DNA of 64,000 nt from Branchiostoma floridae (Eukaryota > Chordata > Leptocardii > Amphioxiformes > Branchiostomatidae), in the NCBI RefSeq assembly GCF_000003815.2, contig NC_049995.1:12505436-12569435 (forward strand), written 5' to 3'. Of this stretch, positions 45,869-59,441 are shown piece by piece. The stretch's first letter is position 1. Each line of letters opens with the position of its first letter. Made by a program: the position numbers and the translations under genes. The notes under the pieces were generated by a model. The model had not been told where the DNA came from, ran no database searches, and saw only the letters and a program-made list of their open reading frames with translations.

Positions 45869-46840
45869 CTCCTGCAGAAGCAGAACTGTCTCCAGGACCC
45901 GTCCTTCCGTCCCTGGCAGGCTTTTAGCCAGGCATGCGTCATTGTGTCATTTTGATTCATGGAAGGTGGATGCCCCCGGACGCCCTACAATAGTCTCGCC
46001 TGTATCACTTACTGCAACTCACCTAGAAATGTTGACCCCCTAAATTAAAATCCTAGCTAAAAGCCTGGTCTTTATGACACAAAATTGATGAAATGACAGA
46101 TTTAACATTATTGCAAATTAACAAGATGAGATCCCAAACAAGGAGTGGGATGGAAAAAAATTTAAAGCTTGAGATAGCCTTGTGGTGCAGAACTGTGCAC
46201 CAGTCAATGTCAGGTGTGGTGCCCGGCTGCCCCGGGATGGGCCAAGTTTGTGAAAAACGCCATTAGACACATCCTAACAGTTCTGTACTGGATACATAAA
46301 TGGAAACAAATGACATCCTCTTCTGTTGAATTTTGTTTGAAACGTAACAAGAATGGAGCACAACGTGCAATTTAATATAATGGCAAAAGTGGGGAAGATT
46401 TGGGTTGAAGTGCCAAAACTTGTCTCCCGTGGAGAGCCACTTGGGAAGTATTTATCGTCTTTTTGGTACTGTAACATACAGAATTAAATCAAAGCTACTG
46501 CAAACATTTTTCATTACTAACAGTATGTGACTACAGTAAGTTTGTATGTGGTGCCACGGCAAACTCAAGACCACCTCAAACATTTTTCTGCTACCAGAAA
46601 ATTAACATTGAACAATGTACATTGTATTACCTTGTACCTGCTACCTAACCCTATTAAGAACACAAATTTAACGCTACCTTTGCAGACAGAATGTTAAACT
46701 TGGGCCTGGATCTCAGTACATTTTTCATTTTGACACATTGACTTTAGACTATACTGTACATACTTGACTGTACATACCATGCTTTACTTATACCATTTTT
46801 TGATACATTTGTAATAAAACTTTCAATGTTGAAAGTCAAC
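45869..46840 (+). other. TAF5L: TAF5L 3' UTR
   Basis: Runs from the stop to AATAAA at 46813-46818. No other feature is visible. Confidence 0.6.
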
Positions 46841-49800
46841 TGTTGAGTGAAGTATCTTTTGTGTTACATGTTTTTTCTTCTTGGAATTCATAGATGTCAT
46901 TCCTGATCCACATATTGTATATATTATATATTAATAGCAGGGAGAGAAGTTTGATTTGGTTGCAATACCATTGCTCTTTACTAAAGGGAGCTTTTGATGG
47001 GCGCATTTTACCCCTTAAACTTAAGCTTTTCCCACAAAACTTTTTTGCCATACATGTCCCAGAAGAAAACAATGACAAATGGGACAAAATGTCAGCAAAT
47101 TCTATATCTTTTATTTTCATGTATTTTTAAATGAGTTAAAACTCATTTAGATGTACTATATACTTGCAACTATCAGGGTATTCCCACACTTTGCAGTTAA
47201 CGTGTTTTTAACAAGACGCACCAATGTAGTGAACACTAAGACACTGAAAACATACACATACATACAAACACCACTATTTGGTTTACATGTACATACGTGT
47301 GTATGAACTATAACAACACTACAATATCCAGAGCAGTTCTCCATCTCTAAGAAATAGTGCGATAATATCTCTTTTCAGAATTCTACCTTGATATTCGTTA
47401 ATAGGAAATATTGACAATACAATCATTCAAAATTCACATCTGAGGAATAACAAAAAAGAATGGTTATAATGATGGTTACGATAGTGAATATTTCTTTTTA
47501 TATTCATGCAACATAATGATACAAAAATGGTAAAAAAAATATTAGTTAAGTTAAAGTATCTCTAAATAAGTAAATGCCGGTATTCTAAAATGCAACTACC
47601 GGGTATCATATGGCAAGAATTGGCACAATAATAACAATAATGTTAAAACAGATTTTATGTAAGGTAGTATTAGCTGGCAACAATAAAAATAAGTACAAAT
47701 AATTTCCTAAATACACCGTCGATGCCAAAGTACACAAATGTACATGTATTAGTATTAATAAAAGGAAATTTGATGTCACAGGTTATTGCAAGTATTCAAA
47801 TACTAAATTAAAGCAACAAAGTTTTCTTCTAGCTTCACTGAATCAGGTTTAGTTAAAGCTCCGTTCACTTTTTCAAGTCACCAAGACTACAATTGCATGT
47901 CAGTTTCCCTTATTGCTATACAAAAGCTCTTACTCTCTCATTGTAGCTTTCTAAAACTACCAATTTGCACAAAAGCCCTAATTAGTCTAATTACATGAGA
48001 CTAATTCTAAACATTGCAACCAGACAGCCCTACTTAATCAAGCTAAGCTTTGTGGCACTTGACATTCATTTAATTCACTCCATCCATAGAATTATCCATT
48101 TAGTAGAATCACACTCATGACCATTTGTACTATCGAGGGTACATGCCAACATTCATCACATTGACCAATCAAAAAGAACAACACTGCAAATGTAAGTCAA
48201 CTGAATGCTAGCCCTAGATGTATCGGTAGCCCTGATTGGATGAATGACCACAAGTTCTGGCAAGATTTTCTAATTTTAAAAAGGGGGGCATTTCTGCCCA
48301 AAACAACTTTTTTTGTAAACTTATTAGCACCAAATTATTTTAAAGGAGTATTTTATGATCACTGAGAATTGAGTTTGTCACAATTTACAATCTTGCACAA
48401 ACAAAATCTGGAGGGAGGGTATCAGATTATAAAGGGGGTGATGATGTGCAATTTAGATCCAACTAAATTTTTGACTTTGTTGGGGAGGGGGGCTTTGAAT
48501 CACTTCCATTTAGAATTCATTTGTAACTTCACTTTTTCACCTTTCACTTAAAAACTGCACATACAATGTACATGTAGACACACCCGACTGACTGCATACT
48601 ATACAATTTCATGTACATATAAACAGGCTACATAGAAACTCCTGCACAAGTTTGCATACCGTAAAATACTTCACAGAAATTCTTCATTTAAAAAGGCTGG
48701 ACCCTGGAAAAACGGGGACAGTTTTACTATACACGTACGAAAGCTCACAAAATACATATTACATGTGTACACACACACACACAGCTACAAACCTCTCAAC
48801 AACTTTGGTCCATTTTAACACGACATTGACTTAGGTGTTCAGAGCATTGAGCTACACATTTGTTTGCATTACAACATTGCAGCCTCCTATGTTTGATCTT
48901 GAAACTGCAACTAAAATGTTACAGAGAAGACAATTCCGTTACGTACCCTAGGAAAGCAGTTTATCAAGACTGACTGACTCAAATATGTCTTGAACAACCT
49001 GGATATCTGAAGTCTAAACTCGTCTCTTGTTGGACATAAGCTTGGACATTCCAAGACATACACAGAAGACAGAGCAAGCCACACAATCAAGGGGTCTGCA
49101 AAGTTTGTGCTAACTTATGATAAAGACTATAACCCTATATTTGGTTTTACTCCAATGACAACACTGCAATTTCCAATAAAGTTATGTTGTATCTCTTTCA
49201 CCTAGCCATTAATATAGGTACATGAATGCCTGTACATATCCAAGCACAAGAAATCTCTATCCTTTGATAGGAATTAAGCTTTCCATGAGCAGACCGTTTT
49301 CCTTGATCTTTGACCGTTGCCAAACAAAATGAGAAAACCCTGAAAAATACCTTCCGTTGATAATGTTACATAAATACATTTAATACAATGGATGTATCAT
49401 ACAATAGTCCTTTGCATTAACTACTAAGATTTCGATGGATGGGCAATACAGTCACAAGTTTTCTAAGTATCATAAAGTTTTCTAAGTATCAGCTTCTTTA
49501 GTTATTACTATGAACATTGACATTATCATGTATGCGCTCAAAGAAATAACTCGTCCTAGATTTTAAAACTAAGCTAAATAATCTATTTTGATTCAAAATA
49601 TCAGTCAACAACAAGTAATTAATCATCAATTGATTACATGTACCTTTGAGCAAAGCTTTTAGTAATACTTTAGTTTCAGCAAATGCAGTTCATTCTCTAC
49701 ATAAGAGTGTATAATAATCATTTTGTTTGTTAGTATTTATAAGCTTGGAGAGAAGAAACATTCAAAGAACATTATGATTTAAGCTGAAATACAATATTTT

Positions 49801-50184
49801 TTCCTCTTCAACAATTATCAACCTACCTGTTACCACATTTGTAGTGTGTTATAATAACCAACTACCCTCACAGCAGCATATTATGGTCTCAAGTAAATAT
49901 TCTTGGTAGTAATTTGGACCATGTGATGCTTTGAACCACATTTTTCTGGACACAAATGACATTTTCAACATCTCAACACTTTGTCTCACCCAACACACAT
50001 CTGGGCACACTTCACAACACAGATCGGTGTACGAATGTGCTGCTACCTTTACTGCCGGATCCAGACACACACTAAAACCTGTACTCACATATTATACATC
50101 TGCTATTGCCATCTAGTGAACAATTCGTGCGTCACCCTTGTGAGGATTTTCTGAATTCAAAGTTGAGGACGTACGGCGCCGGGT
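46841..50184. other. Intergenic or long MARVEL-gene 3' UTR
   Basis: 3.3 kb with no coding exon. A minus-strand AATAAA at 47110-47115 would allow a very long 3' UTR of the convergent MARVEL gene, but this is a guess. Sequence is AT-rich and unremarkable. Confidence 0.35.
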
Positions 50185-53100
50185 TTATATAGCGTTGGGG
50201 TTGATGGCAGAGTCGTAAGGGGGAGGGGAACCCTCCTCGAAGTCGGGAGACCCGGCCGCTGCCTGAGCTTCCAGTTTTGCTATCCGCACCTTTTCCTGCC
50301 CCTCCTTCCATAGCTTCCATGTCACATAGGCCCCGGCAATGAAGGAGAAGGTGGCGAAGAAACCAAAGGCCTAAAAAAGTGGAGAATACAGATAAGCTGA
50401 TTGAAACATAGGTTAGATCATAACTAATACATTGTGGTGAGGGACCACCATTAGTGCTGCAAAGTAAAATGCACCCTGTGTATATATAATATATACGAAT
50501 ATTGACACAGTAAAATCTTGGTGTCATTTAATTCTTCTGTTTAACTACTTACTCACTCACTACTACTCCCAAGTCCCAAACCACATTGTGGTTTGGGACT
50601 GACATGGCCTGTTCTACAATACCAGGAATATCGGGGTGATTTCTGAAATTATTATGTCAATTATGACAACAGCTACATGTACGGCGGAAAAAAACAATGT
50701 GCATCACCGCGTAATTGTGTGCAGACGCCATATGCCAAACTATATACGAATGTGGCAAAGGGAACATAGAGATACAGATAAAACACTTATCACATCAGAC
50801 AACAACAATACTCTGTCGTTGGAGGTTACCCTCTGTCACAGAGCAACAAGATGAGATTGAAGTAAGTATGACTTACTGCAGCAGCGCTACCGGTGCCGTC
50901 ATAAGCCTGAGCCGCAAGAATAATGGATGCCAGGAGATTTAGTCCAATCACCACGCACGTACCAATGAAATCCTGTGGACAAAAGAAGAAATTACAAACC
51001 TGGGTAAAAACTGACGACAAGTGTCTTGCTAAAACTTGCAGGTCTAACCTTTAGAGGACTTACCCCTACTAGTTCTCTTTTTAAAAGGTATGGTTGCTCT
51101 TTAAAAGGTAAGGTAACTCTCCCCAAAGACGGGATATCCATTTAACGTCCTACATGTATATCCTAGGGACATCCCTAGCTGAAGCTAGGTACTCATTTTC
51201 ACCTGAGCAAGGTGAGGAAAGTCGTGTAAAGTACCTTTTCCAAGGGCAGGTTTCCAACCCGGGACCTGTTGAGCCTGAGCCCAACACACTGCCAATTATG
51301 TCAAGCGATCTTACTTCAAATGTGGAAATTCTAAAAAAATTAACATATTCCTTACCTGACTACTGTACCCTAATTTTCTCAGGACCATAATCAGAAACAT
51401 TATTTTTGCTAGGCCTTACCACTTTCTCCCAGCAGACTCTGCTGATCATCATGTATCCATGTGTCAGGTACCAGAGGAACGTCCACAGCTCGTACAGGAG
51501 AGACGTCATCGTCACGAACCCAAAGAAGTTGTAAGCACCGCAGGTCATGAAACACCAGCCGATCTTCGATAGCAGGAAAGCCAGGAAGCACAGGAACTGG
51601 GGAGGGAAAGGGGAGATTCTGTTTAGGGAAGCTCATCTGTGTTGGTAGTAATCATTGGTACAACGCTAAACTTTCTTCCAAGGGGGGGTACCAGGTACAA
51701 AACCGTTGGATTGGTCCAGAAGAAACGGAGCTCAAAAAAATCAGTGGACCAATTCGAAAATGAATAGACTATATCAGCAGGCGTTCAATGCACATGTTTT
51801 GGGGGTTAACCCTAGTTGACCTTTATTCGCGGGGTAACCTTTATCCGTTGTATTTAACATCAGGGTATTTCAGGATATCAAGTCGATGGACGGTGGTCTC
51901 AAAGTGCATTATATTGAAAAAAATGCAATTTGAAACTAGCGTCCATCAACGTGATATCCCTAGGTTTCCTGTTTTTAGGTACAACGGATATAGGTTACCC
52001 TATGAATAAAGGTGAACTAGGGTTACAGGTTCAAGAAGAGAAGATCAAGGTGGAGGACAGTTGATAGTCATTTTTACCATGAATCTATGGTCATACTTGG
52101 TGACAACCTGAATGTGTACTACTCACCATCTGCACTATTTTCAGCACCCCCGGCACAGACTTAACAAACTCCTTATCCACAGTGAGGGGCACCCGACTGC
52201 GTACGGTCTGTGTGGTGCTCTGCGTGGTGCCATCTGGGAACGTTGTAGTTGTGGTAGACGTCTCCCTAAAAACAAACAAATGCCGAAACATTGTATTTGA
52301 TCCATAACGTATAGATTAGGAATATAATGTAATAATGATATAATTACAATATACTAAAGGGATGCTGGTTCATGATTTTCTAGGGGTGGGGCAAAACTCT
52401 CTTCCACAGCAAACTCCCTTTCAAATTCCCCCGGCATTTGAGAACTTTGGCCAACTCTGACACCAGCAAACCAGCACCCACCCCCATAAAACAAAAGATA
52501 GCCCAGCTAGATTCTGTGAAAAAGGCTAGTGCTACAGTGTATCTACATGAATTCTTAAACTTTACACTCATTTACTGAGATCCAAGCTTGAATCGGAAAG
52601 GAGAGCTCTGTCACACTTGTACACTGTTGATCAATTTTGATTTAACGTCAGGAGGAAGAGAGGCGTACGGTCCAACAAGCGATTGACGTCTACGCATCTC
52701 TCTGCCCATCCTAACTCAGTCTGTGTAATTGACTTCACAATTATGCAACCATCAGTACTTTTCTACTGAATAATGATGTCTTCTAAGACTGTCTTGCCAA
52801 AGGATAATTTAACACCTTTTTTCTGTTTATTGTGTACGTGGGAGTCTTTGAATACCCATGGGAATTATGACGGTTCACATTACATGATATGATATCAATG
52901 TTTGTTTTTTACACTGGTATATATAATGTTTGAACTACATATCAACTACTGACAAGAACAAGAAAATTAATCAAAAATGCATATTTTTTATAAAGTGATT
53001 ATTTTATTTGAAAAAGCAAACATGACAAAAACATGATAGGGATTGAAAACAAAAGGAATTTCAAAGTAGTTCAGTTTAGGTATCAATGATGATCTTTATT

Positions 53101-56100
53101 TGAATATTCCTGCCCATATGGGCTAATTTGCTAGCTATAGTGCATGCTTTTATCTTTATTGCATGTTCAACATATCGCTTGACTGGTATTCTTATTCACA
53201 TAAACATGTATGCAATAACTAAATAAGTGAAGCAAATAAATTCACAGGAGATAAACTTACTAATTTCATACTCTATATAAGCTACAAATTAATGTATGCA
53301 TACTCCATATTTATCTATCTATTTATCACATATCTGTCCTTTATATTTGCAAAAAATTTATGGACACGGTCATATAAAAGTTTTCCTCTCTAGCCATTGC
53401 ATTTGTGATATCCGCTTGCTACATATATATATTTTCACTTTAAAAAATCCATGAACCAACAAATTAGATTCGTGTGGCCTTCCACAGTTCAAACATTCAC
53501 TGTCACTCATCCATCATCCGCCTGTACGCTGACAGCGACAGTGACAATACTGCGGTGTGCTGATTGTTCCCGTTATCAGCTCCCCGCCACACGTAGCACG
53601 CCGCCGGCGTACCGCTATTCAACGACCTCATTACAAACCCAAGGTCATTTCAACAAGCCACCGTATTGCTATGGAAATCCCGCAGGACTTGCTTAACAAA
53701 CCCTGGCCACATTTTAACAATTGTGCAAGTCAGTGAGTGTAAATCTCTTCTAAAAATACCCAGAGGATTGTACGGTTAGAGATAGTTAGGAAAAGAAGCA
53801 CGTCTTTTACAACCTTTATAGCTACAATAAGGCAGGTAAAAAGATGATATACAAGAAATGCATGTTACTATCTGCTTTGCTTCAGATCTGTAATAAAAAG
53901 GTATGAACATGGTTTCTGTTATTATGTGTAAATTCATTCTAAAAATACCCTGAGGATCATATGGGTAGAGATAGTTTAAAAAAGGAGCAACGTCTTTTAA
54001 TTACAGCCTTGTAACTATAATATGAGAAAGGCAGAAGGTGATTTTGATACACAAAAAATGCACATCACTATCTATTTTGCTTCAGATCGGTAATAAGATG
54101 GTTGGAACATGTTTTTTTTGTTTTTCTTTGTTAACTAGAAATTAACTTGTCAGGAGTGTGTGTATCCCTCCCCTTTTCTATTTTTGGACTGGCCCGTTTT
54201 AGATACATAAGTCATAGACTAATATACAATGTATATAAATATAGCCTAGGTTCATAGTTCATGGCAATGGCTCAAATATTGTAGATGAATTAAAATTCCA
54301 AATGTCTACAAATTCTACAAATTTGAATCAAAATCTGTCATAAGATTTCTGCATATGTATTGGCAGAATAAATATCTTTGCTATTGTATATTATATTACG
54401 TGTGTATTTCACAGGGTTGCAACACCACCTTCGTAATACAGGTAGACTTATCATAGATCTAGAGGGATTGTACCTCCACCAGGCTTTTTCCTGTACAATT
54501 TTAACGTTATAGTATCTAAGTGATTTAATATGGCAAAAGGCTCCAACCATATCATAGTAGCAAAACATCACATTTGCCCTTTCTGAAAAACCATATTCCC
54601 TGGAGATCATTTAGTCAACAAGGGTCAAACATATCTATATAATTTATTCATATATTCACTGGTAGCTTTTTCTGGAGCTAGGAGAAGATCTGGCTCTAGA
54701 TTCTACACTTTACTGGCCATGGAGAACCCTGGTTTAAAAGACGAAGATTTTGATGTAGTTAGACAAGATTCCACATGGGTGGGTGGTATAGTCATTCCAC
54801 AGAAATCCAGGGAATCCAGTTTTGGGTGTGGACACAGGAAGTCGATTCTACTCCTTCAACATGTTGGTACTGTAAACCTTCCAATATCTGTCCTGGTGGT
54901 TTTAGTTTCACACTTTTCATGGTGACCTTTCCTATATGCAAATTCAAGGCACCACAAATATGAGCTTCCGAGGTCTTACTACTGTATTACAGTGAATATT
55001 CAACCGTGAACTTAAAATGCTGCAAACTCTGCAATTTTTTTTTAGATCAAGAATTTACAGTATACTAAAATTTACAGGACAATGTACTGTCTAAGTTATG
55101 ATATGCTACAATACAGATGTGAGTACAGGAAACCTTGAATCAAGGCTTGATAAAACTAATTTACTGAACCCTTATCTAAATGGGGCAGGGCTCGAAATAC
55201 TGGGTGCATGTGCACCCAGGTGCACCCAAAATTGGAGCTGTGCACCCAATTATTTTTTGTGGGTGCACAGGGTGCACCCAACTATTATCTTGGCTGATAA
55301 TGTATGTAAAGATATCAAAGTATACTAGTATACATCAAATTCTTAACATCTGGGTGTTAGAAAGATAATAAAAATGTCTGTTATGATACTTGTTTAAGAA
55401 TTGGTAGCATGTAACCAAGTTTTGTTATTAGATTTTTCTGACCATTCTACTTAAATTTAAGTGGTGTGCCCAAAATTGTTTTGGTGCACCCAATTTTCTA
55501 AGCTGGGTGCACCAGTGCACCCAATCCCCAAAATGAATTTCGAGCCCTGTGGGGTCATGGCCTCTTTTTTAACAGGCTATTAACGTTATATACTCATATA
55601 GACTTGGTCCTCCAGTTATGTCAATATTGTCGTCCATATTGACACATCATGTTTACCATGTAAACAATTACTCTGTAAACAATGGCTTGTTTACATGGTT
55701 AATCACTACAGGCCATAGACCATAGATAAACTACAAGATATGATCTCTTTCAATTTTATTTTGTACTTCCATTAGAAATACACAACGTTAAAAATAACCA
55801 TGATAATTTTATCTTCCAGGGGATTCTGCGTGGCAAAAAAACAACTGGTATTTCTTTTCAGAAAAGATTTAAAGACAAAGTTCTCTTTAAGGGAAATTCT
55901 AAATTACGAGGTCACATAATTCACAAGGTCAGCTGACCAATAAAGGTTAATCACCCTATGATTTTGATATTCATATTAAAGAATCAGATAAAATTGAATT
56001 GTAACTTATTAATGTATTTATTACATGAATAGCTGTAAGATATTTTCCTAGTGATTTTGCCTAAAAATATCATTGAGAAAAACATTACGTATTAATAGAT

Positions 56101-56634
56101 GTAACATGGTATCATCAATTATAGCCTAATTGACCTGTCAGTCATAATCTATATATCACATCATAGTGACAAATACACATATTATATATTTGTGTAAGAT
56201 TGTGTAGAATTAAACAGAGTGCACTAATTTTCACCTACTCTCCCACTAATAATCTCTACAAATATTTGGATATCTAAAAAAAATCAAGTAATTCCTTCTG
56301 TCATTTTCATATCAAATTTCACATCTATTTTCTTGTATTCAAATTAAAATGAGGGCGTGACATTCTTTCTAGGCGTTACGACTTCCAGGTGGTAGATTTG
56401 TGTAATGTGATATCTAAAGCATAAAAATGGGAAAACTCTGAACAATACGGTTTGGATAAAACCCTACCTAGATATAGATATGATCACACCAACCATCCCC
56501 ACCCCCCACCCCTAACGTAAAAGCCGGTGGGATAAAAACCACCTAAATCCAAACCAAAACAGCCAAATAAAAACAAATATCAACCCTCACCTCTCCTCCA
56601 CGACCGCTGGGAACCACCACATCAATATCGGCAT
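50185..56634 (-). CDS. Four-pass MARVEL-domain protein (CMTM/MAL-like)
   Basis: Predicted tetraspanning membrane protein of the MARVEL superfamily (MAL, plasmolipin, CMTM), which act in vesicle trafficking and membrane subdomains. Exons (minus): 56591-56634, 52127-52265, 51420-51596, 50877-50972, 50185-50370; all junctions are GT-AG and in phase, 213 aa. A Thr-rich cytosolic N-terminus leads to VDKEFVKSVPGVLKIVQ and four hydrophobic segments at about 55-75, 85-107, 122-141 and 153-173. The C-terminal tail is charged and ends with a PPPY WW-binding motif (201-204) near SAINPNAI. CMTM is the closest family by feel (xSxPGxLKxxQ before TM1) but no specific orthologue is claimed. Exon 1 is the least certain: Met at 56634 (MPILMWWF) or the Met four residues later; another upstream exon is possible. 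Confidence 0.82.
51150..51310. repeat. SINE-like repeat fragment
   Basis: CTAGCTGAAGCTAGGTACTCATTTTCACCTGAGCAAGG...CAAGGGCAGGTTTCCAACCCGGGACC resembles the body of tRNA-derived SINEs in marine invertebrates. No ends defined. Confidence 0.4.
51806..52025. mobile_element. Foldback MITE in MARVEL gene intron 2
   Basis: About 220 bp whose ends pair over ~50 bp: left TTAACCCTAGTTGACCTTTA... and right reverse complement GTAACCCTAGTTCACCTTTA..., then an inner pair GATATCAAGTCGATGGACG with CGTCCATCAACGTGATATC. The whole element could form one long hairpin. Superfamily not assigned. Confidence 0.7.
52266..56590. other. MARVEL gene intron 1
   Basis: 4.3 kb intron between the first two coding exons. 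Apart from the MITE at 55186-55549 it is AT-rich with no recognised feature; an alternative first exon could hide here. Confidence 0.4.
55186..55549. mobile_element. CAGGGCTCGAAAT MITE, copy 2
   Basis: 364 bp, same ends as copy 1 but opposite orientation, flanked by TGGGG on both sides (55181-55185 and 55550-55554), again a 5-bp target duplication. Internal sequence aligns along its length with the reverse complement of 30655-31013. Confidence 0.85.
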
Positions 56635-56735
56635 GTTTCTTGATGTTTTTACAGTAAGGAGAAAGCAGAGAAATGTAAGGTTTCTTGAGAAGACACGTTC
56701 TGAATACAGGAATGTCTCCGGCAGTGCGATCACGA

Positions 56736-56760
56736 GTGAAAGTGAAAGTGAACTTCCGGA
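56736..56760. promoter_or_regulatory. IRF/ISRE-like site with overlapping ETS site
   Basis: GTGAAAGTGAAAGTGAAC (56736-56753) has three GAAA/GAA cores in the spacing recognised by interferon regulatory factors, overlapped by ACTTCCGGA, an ETS core. It lies about 100 bp upstream of the MARVEL gene start codon, so near its promoter or 5' leader. By eye only. Confidence 0.5.
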
Positions 56761-56949
56761 ACGGTGCATTGTGGGCATGTAATAGGAAACAGACGACGCC
56801 TCTGTATTTTTTTTTTTTCCTGTGAGTTTTTTGGCAACGCCTTTGGGAATTGTCCTACATGTTTCGCTCGATTTTGTTGCTGGTGTCCCTTGTAAATACG
56901 AATTCAAAGTGGTTAAGTAACGTAAGGACTGTTGGAAAAATAGCATCCC

Positions 56950-59441
56950 AGATTCCCAGACCCAATAAGCGTACTAGCCTGCATACAAGCTTATCTGACA
57001 ACATCTGGTGATACTTATTAATGATACGTTAACCAGTTGATTTAATCCCGTGTGTTCTATAAGAAATACGTATAAATGTATGCATGTCATGGCACCCGAT
57101 ATCAGTTAAGCTGCCTGACTTTGCCATGTATTGCATTGTCTCCAATCACAATAAATAATTTTACATAAATAAATAATTGGTCAACTGTACTGGTTTTGTG
57201 TGTATCTCGGTCCGTTTTGTTTTTCGAATTTCAAAGAAGGACTTGAAACAAACTAAAGAAGAATTGCATCGAATGTGAATAAAAATACGTTTCTCTCTTC
57301 ATGGGCCCCGTGTCTTCAAATCCTGGCTTGTATTTTAACAGACACTTCTACCGTACGTTGCGACACGCGCCCATGTTGCAAGGTGGCGCGCTAGCACAGT
57401 CTAACAAGACCATTGACGGAAGTGTCGCCTGTATCTTGAATTCCATTTTGATACATTGTTTGCGTTTTACATCCATTAAAATTGCTGCATCATGCTTTTA
57501 ACAACGATATTGATTACGAAGTGCAGTATCAGAGACCACGGTTAGCAACAGAAAATATTGAGCCAGTGATTAATACAGAGAATACTAATAGTGCCTAGGC
57601 TATCTCTACTCGCGTATATCAAATATGTATCCAAGTATCGTGTCACCCCTATTCTTTTCATAAAGGGGTTCTCTGACGTGCAGAAGTCAAAGCCAATAAA
57701 CGTATTTCATGCTCAATATCTAAGCTACAAATTGACATAAGTATTATATAGTATATTGGGAATAAACGACTTTTTCCCGTCGTGTCAGACTTAGAGTTAG
57801 ACCCCGCCCATGGAATTTGAACCAGATTTGACCAAGGACTAAAGTTATGTCAACTATTGCCAAGGACGTTATTACAAGGACGTTATATGAGAGTACAATA
57901 ACCACCGCACTAAGCGTACATATACCATACTCTTGGAAATGGCCTAATATATAATCGTCCTTGGTCTAACGATATCCTGTTTAAATTTGTGGTTTTCTGA
58001 TATAGATTATCGGTGAAATGGAACCTTAAATTTCAAAATATATCCAAGAAGAGACACGGTCTTTGCTTCCCCTGCACATTTTGAGTGCATGTTCAGCGAT
58101 CTGTAAACAAAGCGCGAACTTTCACCTGAGCTCTGTCGTTAAATCAATTATGACTTATGTAACCTCTGACTGACGGTCACATGACGTCACAGGTGTCACA
58201 CGCAGCGAGAAGCTAATTATCATAAAGAACACGTGACTTTTGGAGGTGTGACGTTGAGCTGGTTCTACTACTTGTCTCTGAAGGTCTGCAAGAAAGGTAC
58301 GTACGCCCGATACCTTATCTTTTGCTACTGGCTTTCCATAGAGAATGTACTGTACGATGTCACTATTCTATGTATAGAACATAAAAAGAAAAAGCTTGTC
58401 AAAACACTTTTGGCAAAAAAATTTAAAGGGTTAGTTAGCTAGAAACCGACAATATGAAAACAATGTAAACACCACTGTCGTGGCACAAGGTTGTTTTCCC
58501 GTGGGAAACAGTGATTTATAATTACGAGTGAGAAGGTTATATAACCTTCATGAGGTGAGCGAGCGTAATACCAGGTCAAAAGATTTGCTACACTCTAACT
58601 TGTGTTTCGTGCCGTTTATAGAAACGAAATTTTAGAGAGAAATGTCGGAAATATTACTAGGTAAATAAGCGCTATTTTCTTGATCTTACTGGTTACGTTT
58701 TTTTGTAATGATTTTCTTGATCTCAGATTGCATCCGCTCTATATGCATGTACTTACATAGCAAGGTTCTGGCAGCATTCACTATATATGTGTAGGCGATT
58801 TCTTGAGAAAATCTTAACTGTATTGAGCTAGATACAACCCTCTTAACGCGAGTTGAGAAGTGCACACAATCAAGCTTTACTGTCAAAATAAAGCTCATAG
58901 AATCTAATACTTATTTCTATCCAATTAAACTCATCTCCAAATTGTAAATGGAACAAAGGTCAAAAGTGTCCTTCAATATTGGGAGCTTCATATCATTGTA
59001 GGCGAGGTCAGTAGGATTATACTGAGACTTTTCTAGAGAGAATTTATCATGGTATGGCGTAGCTATGGCCGGTTATATTCTGCCTGCCCTACATGCGAGA
59101 TTTGGACATTCTTGATAGCCCTCTTCAAGTCTTTTTTTTTTCTTCTTTAACATGGATCACACAGAGCATTATCAATAGCTTATTCATATTCTTAATGAAA
59201 AACCAAACTTTAATTGTAAAACAAATCGGTTCCTACGTTTTAGTAACACAAATGATTCACTTGGAAAAATATGATCCTTGTGTTGGTTGAAACTGTATAT
59301 ATTTCATGTATCTGTAAACTATTCTTTTGTTGCGACCTGTACTTAACCTAGTGAGTATATATGTGCAATACAGGTTTTCATCCATTCATTAAAGAATTTG
59401 TCATGTTTATTATCTTGCATTGCAGTCAAACTGAACTGAAA
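56950..59441. other. Intergenic between MARVEL gene and nAChR gene
   Basis: No coding exon seen. Contains a perfect CRE palindrome TGACGTCA (58182-58189), an 18-bp palindrome GAAGGTTATATAACCTTC (58532-58549) and a LINE 3' end (about 59325-59395). Confidence 0.45.
59325..59395 (+). repeat. LINE 3' end with CATT tail
   Basis: GCGACCTGTACTTAACC...TGTGCAATACAGG ending in CCATTCATT matches 63866-63926, which ends CATTCATTCATT. Short-motif tails of this kind mark CR1/L2-like LINE insertions. Confidence 0.45.
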
